Positions 24,141 through 38,800 of a stretch of 64,000 bases of DNA are shown piece by piece. Both the position numbers and the translations under genes were made by a program. The notes under the pieces are model-generated. The model did no database searches, was not told where the DNA came from, and was given only the letters and a program-made list of their open reading frames with translations. The DNA is from Epiperipatus broadwayi (lineage: Eukaryota > Onychophora > Udeonychophora > Euonychophora > Peripatidae): NCBI GenBank assembly GCA_028023455.1, contig JAQFVV010006220.1, positions 9,319,916-9,383,915 of the forward strand. Direction: 5' to 3'. Each line of letters begins with the position of its first letter. Position 1 is the first letter of the stretch.

Positions 24141-24495
24141 CTTGAATTATAAACTTTAATTTCGTATGACATAAATACTGGCACATGACAGAGAGACGAG
24201 ACCGTTGCATATCAAAGGCAGGAGCTGTCATCCTTTGTGCTACTTCTTTTTGAAAAGTAAGCGTCATTTTAATTCGCCCCAATTTAAATGGGCCTGATTG
24301 ATTTGAAACCATTTCTAACCATTTAATAAGAAGCTGTGTAGAAATATTAAATGGAAGATTACCAATTAGATGAAGATTTGGGCATGGTCCTGACCAATCT
24401 TCTTTCATGTGTTCAGGAAATACATTACTTAAATCTTCATGTAGAATATCACTATTAATGATGTTCATCCGATACTTTGAACACTGATTTATTAA
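24141..24495 (-). CDS. TFB1M: TFB1M coding exon 2: catalytic core of the rRNA methyltransferase
   Basis: This exon encodes residues 93-210 and opens a further codon. The acceptor (pyrimidine-rich stretch ending TTTTTTTGTAG) precedes TTAATAAATCAG in phase 0, so it joins exon 1 as GLE|LINQ. The count of 18 residues from there to SDIL is the same as I recall for vertebrate TFB1M. Key motifs are SDIL (107-110, acidic motif III region), the catalytic motif IV NLPF (138-141) followed by NIST, FQKEVAQRM (173-181) and RSRLSVM (190-196), all hallmarks of the KsgA/DIM1 fold. The exon ends CAAG|GTAAAT in phase 1. The 355-bp length is consistent with the phases. The frame is fully open and the motif residues are intact, so this looks functional. 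Confidence 0.95.
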
Positions 24496-24499
24496 CTAC

Positions 24500-27400
24500 A
24501 AAAAAACAAACAAACATGTTATTCTTATTATCTTTAATCTCAAAAGCTTTTATTTATGAAAAATAATGTTTACATGCTTATAAAAGACAGAAAAAATTAT
24601 GTTTTACACATCATCAACAGTTTTGGACCATTTGTATATTGATTATCTTCTGATAAATAAGTAAACCGATATAGCTTTACCATTCACCCATCAGCATTGA
24701 TGCAAATTGAAATTATTTGTCTTTTGCTTATTATCTTTATTATTCTTATTATCTTTAGTATAAAAATAGTGAACAAAAAACATGACTATAAATAAATGAT
24801 TTGGATAATTATAATATATATCATTTATGACTAAATGAGTCCAAAAGTTGTTGTTTTTTTTTTTAAATTATACTGTGTAAATAATCAATATATACTATGT
24901 AACATGAATTTCATGTCAAATATTTGTAGTCCATTAATCAGTCTTGATAATTATTAATTATTTCAATAGTATATCAATTTATATAGTTCATAAAGAATCT
25001 AAGATAAATAAGACTTCATGTTTATTTAATGAAATAAATTATCTTTGATAAGCCTTCTTGTCATTAAAAAAATATACATTATCTGAAGTTTCAGTTTAAA
25101 TGTTGGAAAACATTTCAAAGTGAGATGTATATTTATTGAAACTATAGTAATGAATCTATAAACAATTGTAAGTAGAAATACTACTAACCTGGAAATCTAC
25201 TATTCAAAGTCTTATATTATCCAAACAAACTTTCAAACATGATCTTAACATTTTATAATAAATAAAAATAAATTTATATATACATTTACAAACAGAATTT
25301 TAAAAAATATATCAGTAAATATCTATATATTAATAAGCTAATTACAGTAATCTGCCTATTTTTGTCTATTATAGCTGCTGAATTTGAATTTACAATGAGG
25401 AGATAAAAAAAAAATCTGTTCTTGAAATTCAAATATTTGCAAATCTGAAAAAACCTCAGAACAGGGATTTCAGATTAATGATGTTTATCTGTATAGCAAA
25501 CTACATTAAATGTAAATAAAAAATTATATTTTACTGTGTAGAATTTGTTTTAAATGTCAGAAAATTTATACATATTTTAAATTAATAATGCTTAAAAATA
25601 AATATATTCTATGATGTAGTATATGTTTTTAAATGTTTGAAAATTTTTGTTTAAATAATACAATAATTATTTATTTTTATATTAAATACCATTAAATAAA
25701 CATCACATTTAAATACATGCTTTATATATGCACACATACACATTTTAATAGTAATAATTAAAAATAACCATTTGTAAAAGTTAGGATTTGATTTAAATAT
25801 CATACAAATATAAATTCAAATCAAGGAATTTGTGGTATAGTGGTAAAGCATTTGCTGCCATGCAAACTAAGTTTAAATCATGACCAAATAAAACCAAAAA
25901 AAATTTTTTCAGAATAAAATAATGTTTAGAATATTTCTTTCAGATAGCCAACATAATTAATTACCCAATACTAGTTGATAAATGGGTATCTAACAACTCT
26001 TAGCTAGAAAATAAAACAGGAATGATAAAATGTTCAAACTTTCATCACCCAGCAATTGCAAAGCATGATGAGTAAGGAAAGCTTATACTGTTCCTCTATG
26101 AATGGCTGCAGGAGAGATCTTTGCCCTGAAATTATTCTATTACTTCATACATTCAAATAAATTACAAAGTAATATATTTTAAAGTATTATTGCATGTTTA
26201 AAAAATTTCATTAAATGATGAAATATACTTAAACTTAGATAAAAGTTATTTATTTATATAATTAATACTCATTATACAAACATCAAGTATTTAATACTTA
26301 CATTTTAAAATATTAAATATAATGATTGTTTTCAAACAAAAAACTTTTTTTCCAACTTAATAAAGCAGCATATATGTTTCCAAAACACACAGAATAATAT
26401 TTCATATCAATGTATGCATATATAAATAAAAATGATTTTAATATTTATTAACTTAAAGAGACTTTTATTTGACAAAATATATTAGAAAATTCTTCAACAA
26501 CAATGTATAGTCAGGGTAAATTAAGCTTGAAAATAATTTTGCCAACTACAATTTACTTACATTTTCTTAACTGGTTCACAGAATATATAAAATTTATATT
26601 AAGCAATATACAATGTAATTTTATAAACTTTTATTATGTTACTTTACTGTTTAAAAAGAATTTCATAAATTATGGTTTAATATATTTTAAAACACATTTC
26701 AAAATCTGTATATATGCTTTTGCAAAAAGAGACTGAAATACAATCTTATTCCATACTTCATAAAAATAACCTTAAGTCATGAGCTAACTTATTTATCTAA
26801 AATTAGATCTAATAATTTATAAGAATATTTTTTTGGAAAATTGGACGATTCTACTTAGAGCAATGATGCAAGTACTTTACAGGCAATTTTCCTCATTGGG
26901 GAAAAAAGTGACCACACTAAACTTCTAAATAGTTATTTAAATATTACCATGATAATTATTACTAATACAATCAAGTCTACTCTTTTGTAGTGATTTTCTG
27001 TTTTCGTATATTTCTTCCACCATTTCACCAGATATTGGAAAAAAAAAGTTATCTCACAGAAAATTTATATATAAAAAAAACTGTTACATAGATTAACATT
27101 GAAAATAATTCAAGTTATAGTTTCAGTGCCTAACATTCAACTTAATCAAGATCCCTTTATAGATGATCAATAAAAAATTATAGTGTAAAAATAGACTTCT
27201 TATGACATTTCAAAAAATTAAAAATCATTTTCCAGATTCAACACTTGGATTTGATTTTCTTAAATGTTATGGGATTTTTTATCAACTGCTAAGAACAACT
27301 CATAATCATTATACTCACCTGCTTCATAAATAAAACTCATCAGTCACCTAATATGAACCACATAGTTAATAATTGTCAAATCTATTGATACAATGGCAAA

Positions 27401-30400
27401 ATTAAAACTGAATAAACTTCTAGAGAATTTATGCTATTTCTTTAATAGTATACCTTTTAAAATAAATGATCCACTCAAATAATTTAACTAAATTTATATA
27501 ATTTGCTCATTTTTTTATTAAATCATATAATTTTTTTCAAATATTTCCATTTTGGATAACCATTTTTAATATTTGAATTATAAAGACATTTCTATACATT
27601 ATTTGTCAAGAGATTGTGTTGATGTAGATAGAGTATGACTATTGTTCTGTTACAGATTTTTACAAATAATAATCTATTTGAGCAAGAAAAAATGAGAACA
27701 AGTCTAATCACAGAAAATAAATTCAAAGTTACAAATTTAAGAGCTTGCACACAAATTATGAAACACTAAGACAAAGTTGCATTAGTAGATTTGTTACAAA
27801 GTTTAATTCTGTATATGTAACAAATAATGTGATGAATTTTCAAAAAAAAATTATTGATGATAATAGGATGACTTCTTATTTATTCACAGTAATAGCAAAA
27901 TAGATTTTAAATAGTCTACTACAAGACAAAAGCTTTTCCAGCAATCTCTCATAGACAAATAGTAAAGGAGAATGCATTATTTTCTATACTTACTAACTGA
28001 GATTGATAAAAATTTGAATATTTTTTCATCTTGTTTTATCCTCTGAAAATAGATTGATTTCCATTTTCCAAACAATTATGGATAATTATCTATGACTATA
28101 GCGCAATATAAAAATTTTGCTAATTGTCAAAAAAAAAATGTCAAAAAATAATATTCAAACCATTCTTAAACATAAATAGCATCTATATAAACTTTAGTGT
28201 TTTTAAATTATGCAAAGTCAATACCATCAATAGATGAAACTTTAATAATGCGAGAGTATAACTAGAGAAAATTAAGGATATTAATCATTTGCACCAATTA
28301 ACTGTACATTTGTAAATTAGAAAAAACATCTAAATTTATGAATTGAGATTCACTGGAAATGTAATGAGAAATAAAACAATTAAATTGTTTGGGAATTCAT
28401 AAAAAATTCAAGCATTAGAAGTAAAAAAAGCTAGAGCAATAAAATAAATACAAAATGGATGATTCACAAGGGAGCAGATCTTAACAAATTTATCCACAAT
28501 TATATAACCCAAATAATCATGGCTTGTAAAAACGTTTCCTTCAGATATGATTTAATGATCTGTAGAGTTTCGCATAGTGGAAAAATAAATTTAAGAATTA
28601 AAGATTCTGGTATGAAACTCAACTTATTACTTCTAGTGCTTGAATGTCATATAATCTCATGATTAATTAATAACTCAGTTATTATTTATTTTATTAAAAA
28701 CTGAGTATAATGAATTGATTATTTTTTTGCTTACATTTATCAACAATATTATCATCAGCATCACCATTATTTTAATTATGAAGCAATATTTTTTTTAAAA
28801 ATAAGATTTTGTAAATTTTTTATGATTATCATTTGAATTGTTGATATGAACATCAAATAGTGTTAACTGGTTTTTGTATTTTCAGTTCTAAGAATTTATT
28901 CTTCATTATTATAGATATTTCCATAAACCTGACTTATGTAAATTCTTCCTAGAACATTTGGAATTTAAAAAAATTAAAATTACATGTAACTCAACATAGC
29001 CCTGAAGTTTGTGAACAGATCTTGTTTTCATTGTAAAAATTTTTTTTCATGCTTGTCTATTATGTATTATGGTTAACACACACTGCAAAAGAAACATGAC
29101 TTTCATAAAAGTTTGACTTAAACAAGAAGTGGGGAATGGTTCACTTTTGAAATTAGAGGATTGCCTATATTTTTAAATTCTGTACATGTAATTGGAATTG
29201 TTTTTATTTATAAGTATTATGTTTCTTTTTCCTGAATTATAATCCTTCATTTATATTTTGATAATAGAGGAATTACTTAATTTATTTCATTACATATTGC
29301 TCTATAGTCATATTAGTTGTTTTTAAAAGATGAAGTGACAATTTTTCACTTATATATTTTAATTAAGTTTTTATTAGCACTTGTTGCTGAATGATTATAT
29401 TATTTCTGCATTACCACTGCAAAATTATTTTACTAATCAATATCAATGCTATTATTGAAGTCTATATCCTTTATAGTTAGGAATATTTTATCCCAACAAA
29501 GTTACAATGTTCAATACTTTATCGTGATTGGCACAATAAATTATTATATTTACATACAGAGAATTTGGAATACATTAGTTTAAGAATGCTGATTCAGTTT
29601 ATCATGTTGTTTAAATCATCATATAATATAGATTGAATCTATCATGTTGTTTAAATTACCACACAACATGTACAGATTTTTTTCTCAGTCACATTCTTAC
29701 GTAATTATATCATTTTACTGGGCATACAAACTTGGTAATTCTTGCCCAATAGATCTTGTAAATTTTAATTTATCATTGCTAAAGTGAATTGAATGTGTTT
29801 TGTATTTAAACCTAATAGTGAGAATGGGTGATTTTTACCAGTGCATTAAATTTAGGAAGATTTCATTTGAGGAAAATTGATAATATGAAAGCCAACCAAT
29901 CAATTTTATAAATATAAAATCTAAACTTTACAAGAACTATTGAGCTATTACAAGTAAATTAATTATATCAGAATTTGTAGCCATTGTTTCAACATATTCA
30001 TTAATGGATAATATTCATAAAATAAAAATTGCTAGCAAATTAATCAGGAAATATAAAAATTTAGAATGAGTACATTGACAAGACCTTTGATTTAATTTTT
30101 TAAAAAAAGTAGCAACTCTTAGCAAAAATTAGAACTATAGGTCAGCATTTTACCTTTCTATCTTGATTCAATATGTGTATATGTAACTAATTTAAATATA
30201 CATATTTTACTGAATTAAGATTTTGGGGATCCAATAAGCCCCAATTTCAATTTATATAACAAAATCTGATTAGAAAATTCTGTTTTATAATTTTAGTCAA
30301 TATTTTATTATATTTAATTCTTTAAAATGCTCATCTTTAAAGTTTATGACTCTAGACAGCTTATACACTATAAATTTATTCTAACACATATTTTAATATC

Positions 30401-30510
30401 AAAAAATTATTCAGTGTAAAATTCTTCATTTCAGTCTCAAACATTATAATAAGAATATCAAATTTACCAATAGCTATTAAAATCAAAGCAATAATATTAT
30501 TATTTGCTCT
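24500..30510. other. TFB1M intron 1, distal part: AT-rich, few relics
   Basis: Between TFB1M exon 2 and the SINE at 30.5 kb I find no gene. Apart from the tRNA-like relic at 25.83 kb, there is a short imperfect tandem word (tcatgttgtttaaat at about 29605 and 29643). A region at 28390-28660 keeps an open frame without recognisable motifs and shares a ggaattca...caagcatt/gagcatt word with 52.33 kb, probably an unclassified repeat. Confidence 0.45.
25826..25886 (+). pseudogene. tRNA-Gly-like relic (SINE head or tRNA pseudogene)
   Basis: The stretch TGTGGTATAGTGGTAAAGCATTTGCTGCCATGCAAACTAAG (in two parts) resembles a glycine tRNA: an A box TGGTATAGTGG and a TGCCATGCA anticodon-arm segment with GCC in loop position. 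The B box is decayed to GTTTAAATC and no acceptor pairing survives. It is not functional and is followed by an A-rich stretch as in SINEs. Confidence 0.5.
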
Positions 30511-30515
30511 ATATT

Positions 30516-30610
30516 ACCGAGTATAATAGAGAGAGGATACAAAAATCCAAAAGCTAAAGGATCCTGGATTGATTTCCAAATGAGGAAAGTTAAAAAAAAA
30601 GAAAAGAAAT
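30516..30610 (+). mobile_element. tRNA-derived SINE, family S2
   Basis: A-box-like GTATAATAGAGAG (about 30521), B-box-like GGATTGATTTCC (about 30567-30578) and an A-rich tail from about 30590. The phrase gatcctggattgatttcc has the layout of a tRNA T-arm. This differs from S1 in sequence and lacks its GATGCTATGACA signature. It is a SINE relic rather than a tRNA gene. Confidence 0.5.
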
Positions 30611-31950
30611 CAAAATCTAATGTTTGTGAGTTGAATAGTATTATTATTCATTTGAATGTTCAAATATCATTTGGTTTTCCAAACAAGGTTCATATTATAA
30701 TTTTTTTTTTTATTACTTTCAAAAAATTAAATTATCCTTGTTGCATTTAGTTTTAATTTTTTGATATTATTCTATGCAAATGGTTGTTTCACTTCTCTTT
30801 TTTTGATTAAAAACAGATATAATTTTCTATCAGTAGCTTATTGTTACAAAGTTTTAAATTATTGGATTTATCAATTACCTTTATTTTTCTGAATTCATTA
30901 ATTTTCACAAAGATTTTATTTGAAATTTAGTATACAGCCTACATGTTTCTATGTATGCATTACATTTTTTCTCTCACGACAATAAATCTCCTAAACATAG
31001 TTTGTTAGAAACAAAATATTTACACTGGTAGCTTTGTTTTAAAATATAAGCATTGAATTCATATATATATATATATTGTAAACTTAATAGTGGGCAATAG
31101 CAAGCAGATTAGATTATCTAATAAGCAATTATAGACATAAACAACTATAAGTTAATCAAACGATCAACTTAGCATAAGAGTTAGGCTAGCTCTTTTATGC
31201 TGCTAGATAAACAAAATACTAGTAGAGGGGAGTTCTAATACTTTCTCGAAAAACAAATATAATCCTATGCAACATAAAATTACACAAAATTAGGTTACTT
31301 CAGATATTCTTAATCAAACCAATCTTCTTAAGTAAATTAGATATTACAAGCAAAATAAGACTTTGCTTATTAAGTAAATCAGATCTTATAGCAATATAAA
31401 GTTTTCTTAAACCAATTAAATCTTATAATCAAAATAATTCTTTCTAAAAACAATTCAGATCTCAAGTAAATAATCCTTTCTTAAAATAATAAATCCCTTA
31501 ATAATCCAATACAATCTTATTCTTCGTTTAAGATTCTTATACCACCAATGAATGTAATCCTAGTGATAACATCGCAGCACATCAAATAATCATTAATTTT
31601 AAAATCAAACATGAAAACTCATATTAAAATAATTATAATATACTAGGATTCATTCTTGATATTATGAGTACGAAAAGGATTTTGTTGCTACTCATAAATC
31701 ACACAAACAGGTTTTCTTCTAATCTTATATCAAAATAAAATAATCTTATAATCTTAACTCAAGATAAATAAAGTTATCTTATAATTTTAATATAATATAA
31801 AATAAAGTGATCTTAATGCTTAACATCATCAACATAAAATTTAATGAAGTGACTTTTATCATATTTTTATTTTATTCTTATACTCTTATGAAAATGCAGT
31901 GCTAATGCTAAACTGAAATAAATATCAAATATGAAATCACCCCACAAGGC

Positions 31951-32028
31951 TAAGAAATCCAGTATCATCCTCTGTGAAATATGGATTTTAATATATTTAT
32001 TTCACAGAGGGCAGTGCTGGATTTCTTA
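31951..32028. repeat. Compact 78-bp hairpin
   Basis: The arms taagaaatccagtatcatcc + tctgtgaaata and tatttcacaga + gggcagtgctggatttctta are reverse complements with few mismatches around a ~16-bp AT loop. This could be a tiny MITE or the remnant of a foldback element. No target duplication is clear. If transcribed within the TFB1M pre-mRNA it would form a stable stem. Confidence 0.7.
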
Positions 32029-32089
32029 ACCACGTTCAGTAGATTTCAGTTTATGGATAATAAGAGAATAACCAAAATAGTATTTAATT

Positions 32090-32800
32090 GGGTTATCAAT
32101 AAAGGACAAGTAACAAAATGAGTGAGAAAGGTGGTATGGTATGCAGAAGATTTGGATAAAGACTTTATGTTGGTATAATTATACAAAAGGTGGGATGAAT
32201 GTGTTTGGAGAATTGTTGAGGGTTATAGTGGCAAATGGGATAGAAGAATAGATGCATTAATAAAAATAGGGAGTTGGAGAGATGGAGAACTATTATGGAG
32301 AGTAAAAGAGTTTGTGAGCTAATTTATGATAATAACAAGGAAAGTAGTTTACTGTTTAAGACTTGAAGAGGATCGTTAGCAATAAGGGAATGTACACATA
32401 AATGGAGAAATATCAGTGATTTAGTCTACAAGTTATGTAAGGAAGTCATAAAAAATATTAGGCATCTGTTAATTGAATGTAAATGCTTACACACAGAAAA
32501 GGTGCAAATAATATTGTGGGAGAATAAATATAAACAAAGTAATTATTTAGAAAATGGGTTCTTGGTTTTTATGCTGGGTTTGGAAAAAGATAAGAGTGAT
32601 TTAGATATAAAGGCCATAGAATGGACAAAGATAATGCCATGGAAATGGGATGGGGCATGATAGAGAAGAATATGAAAAAACTTAAGGTGGGGAATGGAAA
32701 GAGAAGATAAGGTAGTTAACAGGTTTCTCTGGGCATATTGGCTGAGAGATTCCTGATCCTGATAAAGGAGAAGCCACAATGCATTAAATCACATGTGGAA
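32090..32800 (+). mobile_element. LINE 3' region (C-terminal RT-element relic)
   Basis: A less AT-rich stretch reads on the plus strand as the C-terminal part of a Jockey/I/R1-type LINE. The clearest landmark is RHLLIECKC (32459-32486), equivalent to the His-Cys segment those elements carry after their RT, preceded by WRNISDLVYKLC. It has several stops. The long minus-strand frame over 32543-32779 is its shadow. Confidence 0.5.
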
Positions 32801-32809
32801 TGATTTAAT

Positions 32810-35800
32810 ATTTTTATACTTTTATATCATAATGATAATATATATATATGAATTTTGCAGATTTCTGAAAATACAGATGAGGATTGGAAAAATACAGATT
32901 CAATGATTAATAATTAAAATAATATTTATTGACAAAAATGAATATGAAAAATAAACATCAAGTTACTTTAATAAAAATTATAGATTATAATTTTCTAAAC
33001 TGAAAAATCAAATTGTAAATTACAATGAAAATAATAATAAAAATATGTAAATCAAAAATTTTAATGTTTTCCTATGGATTCATTAAAATTCTCATATTTA
33101 ATATTCTTACTTTCAGTTATCTAAGTCCCCATAAAAAATATTTAATAATTCTAAATAAAAATAATGCTTACCATCCATGGAGCTTGATAAATTTGGAAGA
33201 TGTATACATTTGAGCTACATAAACAATTATAAATTTAATAATAAAATATTTTATTACATTTTAATATACATCAGATATGCAAACTGGGCATATCAATAAT
33301 ATCAACACATCAAAACCACTCTGATATTATCAAGAGTACAAGTAAAGTCATGAGTTGCATCATGCATAACCTTCAAAATATATTAAAGGCCAGTACAAAG
33401 ACATCATTTGTATCACACATGAATAAAGTATCAGCTAGATAAATATCAAGAGATAGAAAAATCAGACAAAAATGAAATGATGGAATAAACTTACTATAAG
33501 CATCTATACAAGAGGGCAATAAAGAATTAGGACCTTGTCTCTAATCTTAAAATACAAGAATAAACCATCAAAAAGAGGGGGTTGCCTAGATATAGAATTT
33601 TATGCTAGATATCATTTAAAGCATAATAAAATCTCACTGGCATGATAAAACAATCTATAAAATAAAGAGAGTACTACTATCTCCTATAATAGAAATGAAC
33701 AAATGATGTGAAAAAATGATAAAATATGAAATAATAGCAAATATAGCTAAGCATATAAATTTGTGGCAAAACAATTTAATAATAAAAATTTACATTAGCT
33801 TTATGAATTCTTCCAAAACATTTATCCACATTCCAAATAACTCTATAAGGGATAAATATGATCCTCTCTAAAATATTTCATATAACTAATATTCTGAAAA
33901 CTTAACATGATATATATATATATATTTAAAACCATACATAAATAATACATAGAAAAAATAATGAACATAATGCATGTATAAATAAACCTTAACACTATAT
34001 ATTTATATCTATTTTACCAATTTAAAATTAACAGTCCTTAAGTCTTGCCTTTCCAAATCATTAAACAGGATACAGTTGAATAGAGTCCTTGGACATGCTG
34101 AAGCCATTTCAAAATATTTGGCCACGATTGAAAATTAATATTAATAAATAGACAAATAAAATGAGTTAAGTAGAATTTTAAATAATGATATAATTAAAAT
34201 AGCTATTCTATGCATTTAACATGACGATAGCAATTTAAATAAAACACTGAAGTGAATAGCATAAGTATTGCCTATATTTTTAAATATAGCATGCTGAATA
34301 ATATTTAACATTGTAGATAATTTAAATAGTATGTTGAATAAATGATAACAATATTTCCTTTTGTAAAAATAATTTGTAGCTTTATGAAGTAAATATTAAT
34401 GAAGAGCAACCATATTTTAAATAGAATGCTGAGGAGCTACAAATACATTTTACTAAGAGCAAACATACTTGATTAGAATGACATGAAGCAATAAATAATA
34501 CATTGAGGAGCTATAACAATTTTCATGATAATGTGAAGTAATAAATAAAATGTTGAGGAGTTACAAATATACTTTTTAATGGGAGCATAAAAATCACCTT
34601 TTTATAAAATAAAGAACAGATTCCAGAAGTTAATGATGTATAATATTTATATTTTCTTGACAATAAAATATTTTTCAAACAGCAAATAAGTATATTCAAG
34701 AATATAAAAGTCTTTTTTGGCAAGACTAGATTAAAATAAGCATTGAATACAGTTCAAATCACACTTTACATTTTAAAACAGATAAAATATTTGTTAATAT
34801 AAAGTCTATTCGAGCATAATAATTTTATTATACTTGGACAAGGCAAATATTCCATATTAGCATTCAAAATGCAGATATCATTCATAATAAATGCATAAAT
34901 GACATTTATTTCATTCATAAATATTCTTATAGCAAAAATAATTCATAATAATTAAAATATGTCATATGTCCAATTTTAATAAATGGAGAAACAAACATTT
35001 CATTCTTTTGTAAATTATGCAAATGCAATAGCAATTTTAAAAATAGTATTTTAAAATACATAGACATACAATTAACTGTTTTTTTTAAACAAGCATTTGT
35101 AATTGATAATTAATATTTATGGGTTTCTTTATCATTTACTGGGTCATACTAATACTTTATCTGACACTTCTAATTTAATAATAAAATAAATTTAAGCTAA
35201 AAGAGAATGCTCTGTAAAATGATAGAAATATTCAATATTTTAAATAAAATATATTTAAATTTCTTGTAGAAATAGATATATATTCCTTCCAAAATTCATG
35301 AAAAATAATTTAAAAGTTCTGGCATTCACTAAAAAAATTATCATTTTCAAAATAAAACTTAAATATGATAAAAACAAATAAACTAAAATTATTAATAGTT
35401 CTAGCAATGCAATAATACCTTTGGTATAATTTACTGTTTTGTATAGCAGTGAGACATGTTGCTTCTGGAAAATTTACTAATTGATTAGCAAAGTTTCCTA
35501 TGATGAAAGTTTGGAGAAGTATGAAGTATGAGAGAGAGGCTAAGGTATCAGCCAGAATAGATAACTATTCTAGCCCTGCATTACTTTACTAAGAAATAAT
35601 AGTTATAAAAAATTACTTTAAAGCATTGAAGAGGATGATGATGAAGTTTAGGGTATCAGTCAAGACTTATATATTGCAAATCACATGATAGAAATTAGCT
35701 GAATAACTGACAGTCTATTAATTAATTTATGCCATCCAGTTTTCAGAAAGATTAAATGTTTAGATTGCTAAATTAGAAATTTTAAAAATAAGTCTAATTA

Positions 35801-38800
35801 ATTCAAATTTGTCTAGACAGTTGACAAAACAATAATTAAATATGTCATTGTTACAAAATGATTATTATTTAGAAATAAATTATTATACATTTGAAGTTAT
35901 TAATAAAAATAAAAAACTTTACAGTAATAAACAATGCATTATTAAAACATTTTTAAAAATTTTCCCAGAATATTATTAGTTATCTTTAAATAATATGGGA
36001 TATTTTTCAATAGGAAAATATAATAAGATAAAAGCATTAAATTACTTTGAAAATATTAACTTTTCAACAAGGAAATACTTTTCAATTATTTACTTGCACA
36101 GTATAATTATTTTAAAACAAATAATCTAAATAATTGGCTAAACTTTAAGATTTTTTAGAATAAAACTAGATTATAATACTACCAACAAGCATTTATAAAC
36201 TGTATTTTTAAATAAGCTAGCTTAGCTATTTTAAACTCATTTATTGATAATTTAATTTAATAAAGAAAAATGCAATAACTAAGCTAAAAATAAGTAACTT
36301 TTCCACTATGACATGTGTAAAACTAATTTATATTTTAAATAAATAATGATTTATGATTACACAATTATAATTACAAAGAACTTAAATTAATAAGTTTAAA
36401 ATTATTGAAATGTATTTAGATAAGTCTGTTTTAAACTAGTAATATCTTATAATAGCAACTATAACTTAATTCAATAATTTAAAAATGTAATTTACTCACT
36501 ATTATAGTAATAACATTTATTTACTGAAAAATAAACTATGTATTTTTTTATGTACTATCACAAAAAACTGAACATTAAGTTTTGCCATCAGAACTTAAGG
36601 TTACAATATAAAGTTAAAGCACATACATAATTGATTACCTATTCAGATACTATAAATGCACGAATCTGTTTATAACAACAATATTGTATGATTTTCTCAA
36701 CTTACTCATATACTTTCAAGAGTTTTTTTATCCATATCTATTGGCATTTATAGTAAGCCTCAATAATCATTGGACATTAGATAGTACAATGCTATAACAT
36801 TCACATTACCAAAACCAATTTCTGGCTTTTGCTTTTGTCAATAAGAAATTACAATTTAAAGTATAATTGATGCATTTTTGCTAGCAGGCATTATTTATTC
36901 TTTTATAGTATTTAAGCTAATACTCTGAAATTTCAAAAAACTTTCTAAGATTTTTGAACTAAAAGTTTTTTTATAATTTCAAATTAGTAGCTTGTGTCTG
37001 TGCATTAGTTATGACTTCTCAGGGATGAAGAAAAAAATCAGAAAACATTCTGAGTATGTAGATATTTCAGCACTATAGCATTTGGTTTCCATTTTCAATT
37101 TAAGTTTATTGAATATAGCTGCAAAGTAGGATGAAAAGAATCCATTTATTTATATGGATCTGTAATTAATACTTTATAAATTTTGTTTTGCTGATATTAT
37201 ATTCAAATAGTGTATTAATTTATTCATTTGTAATATTTTTTGTGTAAGCAAAAAATTAGTTTCACAAAAATTATGTATTATAGGTTGTGCATTTTAAGCA
37301 GTTTTTATAGAAAATTTTAAGGATTGACTTTTGCAGAATTCACTTTTTTTGGACTCATTTTCTTTTTTTCTTTTTATTTAAAACATATGAAAAATGTTAG
37401 CATAAAATATTATAATGTTGGCTCTAAAGTGATAATGATGCGGGAAGGTGAGAGCAAAGGAGAGTAATCCATTGAGAGCTATAAAGTCCATTAGTGTGAT
37501 GACAATCTTTTAGTTGATCAGGATTATAATTTCATATTGACTAGATATACCTTAACCACTTCTATGCTGCTCAAAAGAGATACAAAGTTCTGATTGGCTA
37601 TATGTGATATGACCATGAATTAGACAAAAAATAGTGCTGTCTAAAGTTATATTGCCTTACTCATTATTTTGATAGCATTAGAAAGTGAACATTCAAAAGA
37701 AACTATAATATTAGGATAAAATTTAAGAGTCAAAAATTATTTTTAAACTTTTTATGAAATAACACATAAACATTTGTGATATCGAATGTAAAAAAATAAA
37801 AACACAACACTACTTTTATGACTTTCTAGAAATTTCATTAAATTTCCCATTTGCCAATATTGAGTCTACATTTGATTCTTAAAAACTGTAAGCAAAAACG
37901 ATCTGAATATACAGTATCATATAAAATGGTTTTCTAGTTAAGAAAAAAACATAATTTTTAAGTAAGTCTTTAAAGTAACTAATAAAAACATGATAATAAT
38001 AAAAAAAATTATTTGAGAATTTTGAGGAATTGAAAGCCAAGACAAATCAGACTCTATAAATTAATAAATCTTGCTTATTTTAACTAAATCAAAAAAACAA
38101 CGACAGTCGGAAAACATAATGTAGAAAATATTTAAAATATGCATCTGTTAATTACATGTGTTTTGGAGCCCATTGGATTATGAAAACTGAACTAATGTTT
38201 AAATTTGAACAATTTTTTTGTGAATAGTAATTTTTAAAAAATAATAATCAAGAGAAGTATAAACTGTTCTAAAAAAATTGTTTAGAGTTATTATTAAGAA
38301 TTATATTACCATTGTTTAATTAACTTGTATTATGTTTTATTTTTGTGTGGTATGATCATACATGCATTTTTTTTCTTACATTTTGAACTAATCCTTGTCA
38401 ATAAAAACTCAATTAATATTGAATCTCCAAACACTTTTAACTTAAGAGCAACTTTTTATAAAAAACATCTGAAAAAGTAAAGATGATTATCAAAGTTTAT
38501 TTTGTCAGAAACATTAATATATCTTAACTATATAATGTTTTGGCAATTTGTGAAAACGACATCTGATATTAAACAGATATAAAAGTATTCAATCTAATTA
38601 ATTAATTATTAAGATTTAAAGATTATAATCAATTTTCATTAATGAATTCAACAAACCCTTCTTTTTTGGCAAAATTCTAAAAACCCATACAATTAAAAAA
38701 AATGAGAACCAAAACAGATGCATATTTTAATATTCTTTTATTATATTCTAAGGTTGACATTATCTTTGACTTAGTAAGATAAATTCTTCTGGAGTCTTTT

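Noticed and set aside
32543-32779. Minus-strand 78-aa frame as a gene
   Set aside because: Shadow of the plus-strand LINE C-terminal relic.
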